DNA from: Bradyrhizobium sp. SRL28
GTDB lineage: Bacteria > Pseudomonadota > Alphaproteobacteria > Rhizobiales > Xanthobacteraceae
DNA length: 64,000 bases
Direction: 5' to 3'
Assembly: GCF_018596315.1 (NCBI RefSeq)
Contig: NZ_JAHEAG010000011.1
Span: 1-64,000 of the forward strand
Shown: piece by piece, positions 8,038 through 16,190 of the stretch
Layout of the letters: every line of letters starts with the position of its first letter
Position numbering within the stretch: position 1 is the stretch's first letter
Notes under the pieces: generated by a model
Databases searched by the model: none
What the model was told of the DNA's origin: nothing
The model's input: only the letters and a program-made list of their open reading frames with translations
Position numbers and translations under genes: made by a program

Positions 8038-9117
8038 TCAGTCTGGCAATGCCGCATTGACGCGATCGGTGCGTATCCAGGCGACCGTCAATTCCCAGGC
8101 CACGGAGAGAATGATCGGTCCGATGAAGAGACCGACAATCCCGTGCGCGAGTGTTCCTCCGATCACCCCGACGAAGATGACGAGCGTCGGCGTCGTCAGG
8201 CCGCGTCCCATCACGAGAGGTTTCAAAATATTGTCGAGTATGCCGACGATGCCCAGGAACACCGTCAGCAGAAGCGCTGTGGTAAAATCCTTGTCTACCC
8301 AGATCCAGATGATCACGGGAACCAGGACGATTGCCGCGCCGATCTGCACGATCGCCAGGATCATAACCGCGAAGGCCAACAGGCCGGCGCCGGGAATACC
8401 CGCCAGCTTGAAGCCGAGACCGGCCAGCAAGGACTGGATGATGGCGACGCCGATGACGCCCTGGGATACCGCGCGGATGGTTGCGCCCGCCAATTCCAGG
8501 AAATGTTCACTCTGCTCGGGCACGATGCGATAGAGAAAACCCCTGCCCGCCGCCACCAGCTGCGAGCCGTAGGGAAAGAGAAAGCCAGCCAGCGCGACAG
8601 ACAGGAGAAACTTGAGCGTCCCCACGCCGGCATCGCCCGCGAGACCGAGCATGGGGCCGGCCAGCGGCTTCAGATGGGGAGCCACCTCGCGAAAAGCCGC
8701 TCGAATGTTGTTGGACGCGTGGTTCCAGAGTTCGTAAAGCTGCGGACCGATCAGCGGCCAATCCTTGACGCGCTCCGGCGGAGACGGAACCACCAGGTTA
8801 CCAGCGGTCAGATTTGCGGCGACATCCTTCACCCCTTCCACGGCGCTCAAGCCAAGCCATGTCGCCGGCCCGATGACGATCCCGAGATTGATGACGGTGA
8901 GAATAGCCGCTGCGAGCCTCGGGCGATCGCCGAGAAACCTGGAAAGGATCTCGAAGACAGGATAGAGCGCGACGGCGAGTACGATGCTCCAGGCCAGGAT
9001 CGGCACAAAGGGACGGATGAGAACAAACGTCCAATAGATCAGGAAGGCGAGCAATCCGAGCCGGATCGCAAGCTGGATGAGGTCCTCTCCGGACCGCGGC
9101 TGGCGAAAGGTTTTCAA
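8038..9117 (-). CDS. AI-2E family transporter (PerM-like membrane protein)
   Basis: 359 residues, strongly hydrophobic, with about seven to eight membrane segments. The order is the one found in AI-2E/PerM proteins: a hydrophobic N-terminal pair (LGLLAFLIYWTFVLIRPFVP), a soluble helical loop around residues 90-150, and C-terminal paired segments ending in VIGGTLAHGIVGLFIGPIIL. The family includes putative exporters of signals and Na+/H+ antiporters, so the substrate here is open. The reading frame opens only at a TTG (9115-9117) with GAAGG seven bases upstream. No in-frame ATG gives the complete first helix. A FixK-type box lies 73 bases upstream and is shared with the divergent acetyltransferase gene. 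Confidence 0.85.
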   Translation of the reverse strand: MKTFRQPRSGEDLIQLAIRLGLLAFLIYWTFVLIRPFVPILAWSIVLAVALYPVFEILSRFLGDRPRLAAAILTVINLGIVIGPATWLGLSAVEGVKDVAANLTAGNLVVPSPPERVKDWPLIGPQLYELWNHASNNIRAAFREVAPHLKPLAGPMLGLAGDAGVGTLKFLLSVALAGFLFPYGSQLVAAGRGFLYRIVPEQSEHFLELAGATIRAVSQGVIGVAIIQSLLAGLGFKLAGIPGAGLLAFAVMILAIVQIGAAIVLVPVIIWIWVDKDFTTALLLTVFLGIVGILDNILKPLVMGRGLTTPTLVIFVGVIGGTLAHGIVGLFIGPIILSVAWELTVAWIRTDRVNAALPD

Positions 9118-9183
9118 GGATGCGCCTTCACCTGCTAGTGGGATGCGGTCGTCAAGCTACGGGCTGCTTTTCGGCCTGAAGTC

Positions 9184-9197
9184 TTGATCCAGATCAA
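9184..9197. promoter_or_regulatory. FixK/FNR-type box TTGATCCAGATCAA in divergent promoter region
   Basis: Perfect TTGA-N6-TCAA palindrome between two divergent genes. The centre is 73 bases from the AI-2E start (minus) and 85 bases from the GNAT start (plus). A symmetric site could serve both directions. Confidence 0.78.
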
Positions 9198-9275
9198 ACG
9201 ACCGCAATCCGGCCCCGGGCCTCATCGGCGAGCGCCAAACGAGAAGCAGCCTTGTTTGCCGGCACACGAGGCCCA

Positions 9276-9797
9276 ATGTCTGAGCCCATCAACTACACCG
9301 CACGCGAGCTTCTTCGCGACGGCAGCCCAGTCGAAATCCGCGCGCTCCGGCGCGAGGATGAAGCCGACATGGTCGCTGCGGTCGAAAGGAGCAGCGCGCA
9401 ATCACTGCAGCGCCGCTTCTTCGTCATGAAACGCCACTTCTCGGAAAAGGAGCGCGCCTACTTCATGGACGTCGACTTCAAGAATCACGTCGCGTTTGTC
9501 GCGATTGCAGAAGAAGCCGGTCGCAAGGTGATTGCCGGAGGCGGCAGGTACATTGTCTTCGAGCCCGGGCGGGCCGAAATGGCATTTGCCGTCGTCGATG
9601 CCTGGCAAGGACGAGGCGTCGGCTCGATCCTGATGCGTCATCTCGCCAAGTTTGCGAACGATGCGGGATTGCAGGAGTTGACGGCTGAGGTTCTGCCCGA
9701 GAATGTCGCGATGAGAAAAGTATTTGAAAAATTCGGCTTCAGGCATGCCCCGCACCGAGACCCGCAGACACTCCATCTGGTGCTGAAGCTCGGTTAG
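9276..9797 (+). CDS. GNAT-family N-acetyltransferase
   Basis: 173 residues. It has the acetyl-CoA binding signature of the fold, AWQGRGVGSILMRHL (motif A), followed by ENVAMRKVFEKFGF (motif B). The N-terminal half (VEIRALRREDEADM, then LQRRFFVMKRHFS) matches the GNAT domain found at the C-terminus of Pat-type protein acetyltransferases, including the one encoded at 12788-15481. An open frame extends to TTG 9252, but ATG 9276 has GAGG just upstream and gives the usual N-terminus. It probably acetylates a protein lysine or a small amine in the cytoplasm. It is transcribed away from a FixK-type box. The target is not known. Confidence 0.85.
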   Translation: MSEPINYTARELLRDGSPVEIRALRREDEADMVAAVERSSAQSLQRRFFVMKRHFSEKERAYFMDVDFKNHVAFVAIAEEAGRKVIAGGGRYIVFEPGRAEMAFAVVDAWQGRGVGSILMRHLAKFANDAGLQELTAEVLPENVAMRKVFEKFGFRHAPHRDPQTLHLVLKLG

Positions 9798-9859
9798 GAG
9801 CGGGCTACGGTATCGAGAGGTCGTGGGCGCCACGGCGCGTCCGGCACACCACTTCAGAC

Positions 9860-10135
9860 CTACCTCAAGCCCAAGGGCGAGCGCCGGTAGCCGCTATTTC
9901 GGGCCTCATCTCTGCATACGAAACTACCGGTATATCCCGACGCGTAGCGCCTCTGACCTTTCAGGTAGTAGCGCCCTCTTCCGAAGTCGAGCCAGACGAT
10001 CGTGTCCCCGGGACAATGCCGCTGCGCCTGCGATTCATAGCGGAACGGCGTAAGAACTTGCGCCATCGCACTATAAGATGCACATGAAACGAAGGCCAAA
10101 ACCGTCGCGGAACAGCCATAGAAATTTGCTCGCAT
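9860..10135 (-). CDS. Small exported protein with CPGDTIVW motif, 91 aa
   Basis: A signal peptide is clear (MRANFYGCSATVLAFVSCAS, cleavage near AMA-QV). The mature part has CPGDTIVWLDFGRGRYYLKG, then RRYASGYTGSFVCRDEA. I recognise this as a type of small secreted protein common in Rhizobiales: a CPxDTVVW-like start, a Y-x-x-G-x-x-x-YG stretch, and a second cysteine about 35 residues later that could form a disulfide. No enzymatic role is known to me. It is in the same direction as the Ca2+/H+ antiporter gene with about 100 bases between. The start ATG 10133-10135 lacks a strong ribosome binding site. Confidence 0.7.
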   Translation of the reverse strand: MRANFYGCSATVLAFVSCASYSAMAQVLTPFRYESQAQRHCPGDTIVWLDFGRGRYYLKGQRRYASGYTGSFVCRDEARNSGYRRSPLGLR

Positions 10136-10231
10136 TTCGTCGACCCCAAACCGGTAACACCGCGGAACCCTTTACCCCAACAGTGCGCAAACGATGCCGC
10201 TCAGCCACGTGCAAGTCAGGGCGCGACGACC

Positions 10232-11335
10232 TCACACCGGTCCGTGCGATCCGGGCGGGACCATATAGAGTGTCATGGCGAATATGACATAGATGAATAT
10301 CAGCAGAGCGCCAATGAACCATGCTGACCGGCCGCTGTTTGTCACGAAGGTCGCCGTCACGGTAGCGATCATTACCATCGTCACTGCCCCCGGCCAGAAT
10401 TGCAGATCCATTGGTTTGGGCCCGACGACGTAGCTTAAGAGCACAAGCACCGGTGCAACAAACAACGCGATCTGGGACGCGCTTCCGAGCGCGATGCTGA
10501 CGCTCATATCCAGGCGGTTCTTGCGCGCGGCCGAAAACGCCACGGCCATTTCAGCCGCAGCACCGACCAGGGCTACGATGATGAATCCGACGAAAGCCGG
10601 GCTCATCCCGAGTGTCGTCGCCGCATGTTGCACCGACTCAACGAAGATTTCGCTCACCAGCGCCACCAACACCGTGACAACGAGGAGTGTGCCAACTGCG
10701 AGGTTGATCGGCCACTTTGCTTCCCCCGCCTCCCCGTGATCCATGCTCGCAAAGAGTTCCTTGTGCGTCTTTAACGAGAACAGCAGACTCAATCCGTATG
10801 CCGCGATGAGCAGGATGGCCAAAGCAGCGCTGAAATTCTGGGCCATCACCTCGCCTCGCGCCAAATCGAGTTCGGAGACCGCCGCCGGCGCGAGCAGTGC
10901 AATCGTCGCCATCAACAACAGCGCCGAATACATCCTTCCCCCGGCGCGATTGTATTCCTGGACGTGGTACCGCAGGCCACCCAACAGAAAAGAGGCTCCC
11001 AGCATAAAAAGCGAATTGGTAACGATAGCGCCGGCGATCGATGCTTTCACCAGCATGTACTCTCCAGCGCGGAGCGCAGTGATCGCAATGATCAACTCGG
11101 TCAAGTTTCCAAGCGTCGCATTCAACAACCCACCGACTGCGTCACCGGTCTTTTCGGAGACGGCTTCGGTTGCATGACTAAGCAGGGCGGCAAGCGGAAC
11201 AATTGCGAGAACTGCGAGCACAAACAGGAACGTGTGGGCGGTTGGCACGACCCTGGCTGCGATCAGTACGGCGGGCACAAATACCAGCATCCAGAGCAGC
11301 GGGGTATGTCGGATTTCCCTTAGCAGAGGGGTCAT
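10232..11335 (-). CDS. cax: Ca2+/H+ antiporter (CaCA family, Cax/ChaA type)
   Basis: 367 residues with about 11 membrane segments. The two inverted cation-binding alpha repeats are visible: GGLLNATLGNLTELIIAITAL in the first half and IIVALVGAAAEMAVAFSAA with a GSASQIALFVAP segment in the second. A short acidic loop (ASMDHGEAGEAKW) lies between the halves. It exports Ca2+ in exchange for protons across the inner membrane. The open frame runs up to 11716, but the extra N-terminus is unlike the family; ATG 11335 begins directly before the first membrane helix. A perfect FixK-type palindrome lies 130 bases upstream. Confidence 0.88.
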   Translation of the reverse strand: MTPLLREIRHTPLLWMLVFVPAVLIAARVVPTAHTFLFVLAVLAIVPLAALLSHATEAVSEKTGDAVGGLLNATLGNLTELIIAITALRAGEYMLVKASIAGAIVTNSLFMLGASFLLGGLRYHVQEYNRAGGRMYSALLLMATIALLAPAAVSELDLARGEVMAQNFSAALAILLIAAYGLSLLFSLKTHKELFASMDHGEAGEAKWPINLAVGTLLVVTVLVALVSEIFVESVQHAATTLGMSPAFVGFIIVALVGAAAEMAVAFSAARKNRLDMSVSIALGSASQIALFVAPVLVLLSYVVGPKPMDLQFWPGAVTMVMIATVTATFVTNSGRSAWFIGALLIFIYVIFAMTLYMVPPGSHGPV

Positions 11336-11458
11336 CGTGTTGACTGGATCATTTCGGCGGTCCGATAGCCTTCGGCTCCCCTGTGAGGCGACAGTCTCCC
11401 GCTTGGCAATCCCAGCGGACTTCGGGCGTAGAACAATTCCTCGGCTGCACGACTCATG

Positions 11459-11472
11459 TTGATCTAGATCAA
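11459..11472. promoter_or_regulatory. FixK/FNR-type box TTGATCTAGATCAA (perfect 14-base palindrome)
   Basis: All 14 bases are self-complementary, so the site reads the same in both directions. It lies between the divergent antiporter gene (start 130 bases away) and the 61-residue protein (start 113 bases away). Confidence 0.8.
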
Positions 11473-11578
11473 CGGATGCCTGCACAGGGTCTGAAGCAGT
11501 AGGTTGCGAAGCAATAAGCTCGGCGCTCGACCGGGTTGGTATTGTCCGAACGCGGGTCGCCTGGATATGAGGTTTGCC

Positions 11579-11764
11579 ATGGCCGAAACACCGAAACTCT
11601 CCGTCGAGAAAGCGCTGGAAAAACTGCGCAGCGCCGATGCGCCCAAGTCCAAGAACGCGCGACGCGCTGAGGAAATGGACGCGCTCGATGACGAGATAAA
11701 GCGCATGCGAGCGCAAAGACTCCGCCTAGATCGGCACCAACGACGTTCGACTGAGCGTGATTGA
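11579..11764 (+). CDS. Small charged coiled-coil protein, 61 aa
   Basis: Starts MAETPKLSVEKALEKLR and ends with a long basic/acidic helix (EEMDALDDEIKRMRAQRLRL). About 40 percent of residues are charged and heptad spacing of L, M and A suggests a coiled coil. There is no membrane segment or signal peptide. ATG 11579 has GAGG seven bases upstream; an alternative ATG at 11567 adds MRFA. It is transcribed away from the perfect FixK-type palindrome, so it is likely induced at low oxygen. I believe similar small proteins occur in other Bradyrhizobium genomes, but I cannot name a function. Confidence 0.65.
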   Translation: MAETPKLSVEKALEKLRSADAPKSKNARRAEEMDALDDEIKRMRAQRLRLDRHQRRSTERD

Positions 11765-12524
11765 CATCATCATTGGGACGGTCCGGGCCTTCACCGAGAA
11801 GCAAAGCTTCTCGTTGCCGAGACCTGCCGGGGTCCGCGCAAGGCGAAAATCCGCGATCGTTCGCGGTTATGGCGTTGGTACCCGCAGATTTCTTCACTTG
11901 GCGAGCTTCTCACAAGCGAGACTGCCTCTGGAGCAGTCGCTGCATCCGCAGAGAATTCCGTCTTGCAATTTTCGCCTTGGCGGCGTGCACGGCGTTTGCC
12001 CTGGTCGCTTGCTTTGGCGCTGTCGTTTGAATGCTTTCGACCGGCGTCGTGGAAGGCGACTGGGTGGCGGCGATCGAAGGGTGGCTGGCAGGCTGCACAG
12101 CCATGGGTGCGGTTACGGGTGTCCTTCGCCGGGGCATCCTTGATAACTCCGATCGAACGAAGTTGTTCAATCGTGCCCCGCGCTCTAGTTGGCCCGGCGA
12201 ACGACGGTTCCGGACGACATGCGCCGGGCCATAACCACCACGGGTTTCCCCCCGGAATGGCCTGTTCACGCTGGGTCTGATTCTTGGCGGAATTTGGCGC
12301 CCTGCAACGCCAACACAAAATCACTCTTGGGAACTACGGTCTTCGGGTGGCCCTGCCCGGCTCTTCGTTTACTGCGGCGACTATAAGTGTGCCCACTCGA
12401 CCCAAGACAGCACGATCGGACATTTGCCTGTCTAGGCACGAAAGGCGTTGTCTTAAAAACCGCCGGTGCGAGCAGATGGATGATCGCGAACGAGTTGGTT
12501 TTGCGACGGTCGGCCGGTGTTACT
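11765..12524. other. 760-base stretch without a convincing gene
   Basis: Open frames occur on both strands, but all are overlapping, rich in R/P/S and lack ribosome binding sites. On the plus strand one frame reads FRLAIFALAACTAFALVAC, a stop at 12028-12030, and then continues open to 12234. This could be a decayed membrane or exported protein. I found no hairpin with a T tract and no FixK-type box. Confidence 0.4.
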
Positions 12525-12659
12525 TCATTGTCTGGATCGTGACGCTGCCGAGCTGATGGGTCGCAACAAGTATGCCGCGAGCAGCAAAGGTGGCCCCCAC
12601 AAAGCCAGCAATCCGTAAATTACGAGCTCCACAACGTCCACGCTCATCTCCGATGACAT
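12525..12659 (-). CDS. Possible single-span membrane microprotein, 44 aa
   Basis: Reads MSSEMSVDVVELVIYGLLAL followed by WGPPLLLAAYLLRP and a basic tail (SSAASRSRQ). One continuous hydrophobic segment of about 22 residues with a positive C-terminal flank is the pattern of inner-membrane microproteins. Start choice is uncertain (ATG 12659 or 12647) and ribosome binding is weak. It lies just downstream of the Pat-type acetyltransferase gene on the same strand. Confidence 0.4.
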   Translation of the reverse strand: MSSEMSVDVVELVIYGLLALWGPPLLLAAYLLRPISSAASRSRQ

Positions 12660-12787
12660 GTCGCTAGCCAAGCTTTGCTCAGATTCGCGCTTGTTAAAAG
12701 CAAAACAGTTTGTGCATCGCAACCATGCTCGCTTCGGCTCCGTCGCCGATCGCACGCGGGCTGCGCACGCCGCGTGCTTAAGGACAG

Positions 12788-15481
12788 CTAAAGCGTCAGC
12801 TTGACGTTGCAGATGTCGTGTTCGACCGGGTCTGACTTCACCTCGAAACCGAGGCTCCGGCACATCGCGAGCATGACTGTGTTCTCGGCCAGGACGTCAC
12901 CGGAGATCGCTTTCAATCCCTCGGACTTCGCATATTCGATGATCATCTGCATCAGCGCCCAGCCGAGCCCCCTGCCCTTGAGGTCCGACCTCAACAGGAT
13001 CGCATATTCGCCGCTCTGATAGATCGAGTCCGAATGAATCCTGACCACGCCGACCGGCTCGTTGGCCGCCTCGTCGAACGCGACGAAGGCCATCGCCCGG
13101 GAATAATCGAGCTGGGTCAGGCGGGCGATGAACTCATGGGAAAATTCCTTCATCGGAGCGAAAAACCGCAGCCGCAGGTCCTGCATCGTGACGTGTTTCA
13201 ACATCGCGTGGATCAGCGGCTCGTCTTCGGGCCGGATCGGACGAACGAATACGCGCCAGCCGTCCTTGACCTCGATGTGACGTTGCCATTGCGAGGGATA
13301 AGGCCGCACGGCGAAATTCGCAGGTCCCGACCCGCGAAACTTCCGCTCCACGCGCCCGATCACGACGCGCGCATCGACAGCGAGCACGCCGGCTTCATCG
13401 GCCAGCAACGGATTGATATCGAGCCCGCGGATTTCGGGAATGTCGGCCGCCATCTGCGCCAGCTTGACCAGAACCATCGCGACGGCGTCCGGCTTCACCG
13501 CCGGCACGTCGCGATAGGCGCGCAACAGCCGCGAGACGCGGGTGCGCTCGATCAGGCTGCGCGCCAGTTGCAGGTCGAGCGGCGGCAGCGCCAGCGCCTT
13601 GTCATTGATGATTTCAACCGCCGTGCCGCCGCGGCCGAACACGACGACGGTGCCGAAGGTCGGATCGTCGGCGAGGCCGAGAATGAGTTCGCGCGCCTTC
13701 GCCCGCAGCACCATCGCCTGCACCATCACGCCCGAAATCCGGGCCTCCGGCCGCAACGATCTTGCACGCGCGAGGATCTCGGCGGTCGCCTTGCGCACCG
13801 CATCCGCGCTGGTGAGGTTGAGCACGACGCCGCCGACATCGGATTTGTGCACGATGTCGCGCGACATGATCTTGAGCACGACGGTCGAGCCCTGCGCGAA
13901 CAGCGCGTTCGCATGAGCGACCGCCTGCTCGGCATCGGCCGCGGCGAAGGTCGGCACGACCGCGATGTCATAGGCATCGAACAGCCGCTTGACCTCGATC
14001 GGATCGAGCCAGGAGCGGCCGTCGGCGAGCGCTGCGGCAACGATCTGCCGCGCTGCGTCGGCATCGGGCGCGAACTCACTCGGCATGGCGGGCGGAACCT
14101 GCGCCAGCGTCTCCACCAACTCGCGATGGCGGACCAGATGCATGAAGCCGCGCACCGCGTCGTCTTCGGTCGGATAATTCGGAATGCCGGCCCCGCTCAA
14201 CAGATTGCCGATCGACGGCTCCGCGCCGACCCAGACCGCGAGAACGGGCTTCGGCGCCCCGCGATGCCCGGCGCGATATTCCTGCACCACCCCGGTCACA
14301 GCAGCGGCGATCTCGTCGGCGCGCGCAATCGCCGTCTGCACGTTCATGACAAGCACGGCGTCGTTTTCGGGGTCGGCCAGCAACGCTTCCAGCGCTGCGG
14401 CATAGCGCGCGGGATCGGCGTCGCCGACGATATCGACCGGATTCGATTTCGACCATGTCGGCGGCAACGTAGCTTCCAACTTCTCGCTGATCGCCGGCGA
14501 AAGGGCTGCGGGAATACCGCCAAGGTCGACCAGCCGGTCAATAGCCAGCACGCCGATGCCACCGCCATTGGTCAGGATCGCAAGCCGCTTTCCGGGCGGC
14601 GATTTGAGCCGCCCGAGCGTTTCGGCACAGTCGAACAGTTCTCGAAGATCCGAGACCCGCAGGATGCCGGCGCGCTGAAACGCGGCGTCGTAGACGGCAT
14701 CGGCCCCGGCCAGCGCGCCGGTATGGGTTGCAGCCGCCCGTGCGCCTTGCGCCATCCGGCCTGACTTGACGACCACCACCGGCTTCACTCTGGCGGCAGC
14801 GCGCGCCGCCGACATGAACTTGCGCGCATCCTTGATCGCTTCGATGTAGAGCAGGATGGCGTGGGTCTTTTCATCCAGCGCGAAATAATCGAGCAGATCG
14901 GCGATATCGACATCGAGTTGGTCGCCGATCGAAACAATGCCGGAAAAGCCAACGGCCCGCTGCGCCGCCCAGTCCACCATACCAGCGGCAATGGCGCCGG
15001 ACTGCGAGATCAGTGCCAAATGTCCCGCAGCCGGCATATGTGCGGAAAAGCTCGCATTGAGACTGACGCCCGGCATCATGATGCCAAGGCAATTCGGGCC
15101 GATCAGCCGCATGCCATATTTTTGCGCGGCCCGCTCGGCTGCATCCGCCAGCGAACCCGGACCGTGGCCGAGCCCGGCACTGACAATGACGGCGCCTGCC
15201 GCGCCGCGGCGGCCCGCCTCATCGATCAGGCCCGCGATGGTGTGCGCCAGGGCGGTGAGGACAACGAGTTCGGGCGCAAAAGCCAGTTCTGCGATGCTGC
15301 CGACGGACGCGACGCCGTCGATCTCGTGATAACGTGGGTTAACAAGACCGAATTCGCCCTTGAATTGGGCTTTGCGAATATTGTTGAGAATGGCACGGCC
15401 AACCGAGCCATGGCGCGGACTGGCCCCGACCAGCGCGACCGAATGCGGCGAAAGCAGATTTTTCAGACGATAGGTGGACAT
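12788..15481 (-). CDS. pat: Pat-type protein: NDP-forming acyl-CoA synthetase domains fused to GNAT
   Basis: 897 residues. Order: CoA-binding domain (about 8-140, VALVGASPRHGSVGRAIL), succinyl-CoA-ligase-like domain (about 150-450), ATP-grasp domain (about 480-700, with VLKIMSRDIVHKSDVGGV) and a C-terminal GNAT (about 730-890, LKGRGLGWALMQMIIEY). This is the architecture of bacterial Pat/PatZ enzymes that acetylate lysines of acyl-CoA synthetases and other proteins. The histidine in AATHTGALAGAD corresponds to the phospho-histidine of succinyl-CoA ligase and is present, so synthetase activity is not excluded. ATG 15481 has GGAG upstream and removes 18 unlikely N-terminal residues. No box of its own; it may be cotranscribed with the phasin-like gene 176 bases upstream. 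Confidence 0.88.
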   Translation of the reverse strand: MSTYRLKNLLSPHSVALVGASPRHGSVGRAILNNIRKAQFKGEFGLVNPRYHEIDGVASVGSIAELAFAPELVVLTALAHTIAGLIDEAGRRGAAGAVIVSAGLGHGPGSLADAAERAAQKYGMRLIGPNCLGIMMPGVSLNASFSAHMPAAGHLALISQSGAIAAGMVDWAAQRAVGFSGIVSIGDQLDVDIADLLDYFALDEKTHAILLYIEAIKDARKFMSAARAAARVKPVVVVKSGRMAQGARAAATHTGALAGADAVYDAAFQRAGILRVSDLRELFDCAETLGRLKSPPGKRLAILTNGGGIGVLAIDRLVDLGGIPAALSPAISEKLEATLPPTWSKSNPVDIVGDADPARYAAALEALLADPENDAVLVMNVQTAIARADEIAAAVTGVVQEYRAGHRGAPKPVLAVWVGAEPSIGNLLSGAGIPNYPTEDDAVRGFMHLVRHRELVETLAQVPPAMPSEFAPDADAARQIVAAALADGRSWLDPIEVKRLFDAYDIAVVPTFAAADAEQAVAHANALFAQGSTVVLKIMSRDIVHKSDVGGVVLNLTSADAVRKATAEILARARSLRPEARISGVMVQAMVLRAKARELILGLADDPTFGTVVVFGRGGTAVEIINDKALALPPLDLQLARSLIERTRVSRLLRAYRDVPAVKPDAVAMVLVKLAQMAADIPEIRGLDINPLLADEAGVLAVDARVVIGRVERKFRGSGPANFAVRPYPSQWQRHIEVKDGWRVFVRPIRPEDEPLIHAMLKHVTMQDLRLRFFAPMKEFSHEFIARLTQLDYSRAMAFVAFDEAANEPVGVVRIHSDSIYQSGEYAILLRSDLKGRGLGWALMQMIIEYAKSEGLKAISGDVLAENTVMLAMCRSLGFEVKSDPVEHDICNVKLTL

Positions 15482-15657
15482 CGTTCTCCGGTGCCGGCAG
15501 GTCGCGGCCTTCTGTGAGCCCGGGCAGATGTTCAACGCAATCTGCCCCTTGCGCGGCAGGTTAACGCCGGAATGGTTCCCGCGCGTGACAAATCGTGCTC
15601 AGCCGGGTGCACCCGTCGAGATCTGTGACGAACGTACTCGTCTGGCTATTTGGCCGA

Positions 15658-16026
15658 TCAATTCAGAGCGCGGCCACTGATCAGGTTGGACGTCGCCGCA
15701 ATCATCTGCTCGCCATGCTTGAACAGCCGTTCGGAGTCGCGGCGGAAGAAGTCGAGCTGATGCTGGCCGCATTCCTGGCACATCGTGGTAATGTCCCTGA
15801 CGGAATGCGCGCCCGCCATCTTCGTGACGAACTCCGTGAACAGATGCATCTCGGTCTGCGTTCGCTCCAGCATCTCGTCGCCGAGAAACACCATTTCCTC
15901 AAGCATCATCTTCTGCGTGCCAAGCATGAACTCCAGCGCGCCCTGGTTCAGTTTGGCGGCTTCCGCTTCTGCATTTGCGGCTGCTGGAAAGGAACCAAAT
16001 GCGGCCCGCTCAGACAATTCTGACAT
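15658..16026 (-). CDS. Phasin-like protein, 122 aa
   Basis: Helical protein of the phasin_2 type: a short N-terminal part (MSELSERAAFGSFP), then AAKLNQGALEFMLGTQKMML, alternating with charged heptads through TQTEMHLFTEFVTKM, and HGEQMIAATSNLISGRALN at the end. Phasins coat polyhydroxyalkanoate granules or act as granule-associated chaperones. A pair of cysteines (TTMCQECGQHQ) in the middle is unusual for a phasin. ATG 16026 has GGAG six bases upstream; an open frame continues to 16086 but begins inside the FixK-type box. The box centre is 66 bases from this start. Confidence 0.7.
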   Translation of the reverse strand: MSELSERAAFGSFPAAANAEAEAAKLNQGALEFMLGTQKMMLEEMVFLGDEMLERTQTEMHLFTEFVTKMAGAHSVRDITTMCQECGQHQLDFFRRDSERLFKHGEQMIAATSNLISGRALN

Positions 16027-16085
16027 GACGATCTCCGATTTCTGAGTTTCCGCCGAAACGATATTGAGCGGCTTCGCGTCGAACA

Positions 16086-16099
16086 TTGAGGCACATCAA
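16086..16099. promoter_or_regulatory. FixK/FNR-type box TTGAGGCACATCAA
   Basis: Perfect TTGA-N6-TCAA half sites, centre 66 bases upstream of the phasin-like start at 16026. It would also serve the Pat-type gene if the two are cotranscribed. Confidence 0.75.
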
Positions 16100-16190
16100 G
16101 CTGGCGTCATTGCGACCGCAACCACAGCCAGGATGGCCCAAGGCAGGGAACTCGCCGGGACGAAAGGTCACATCCCCTGCCCACGCGAGA

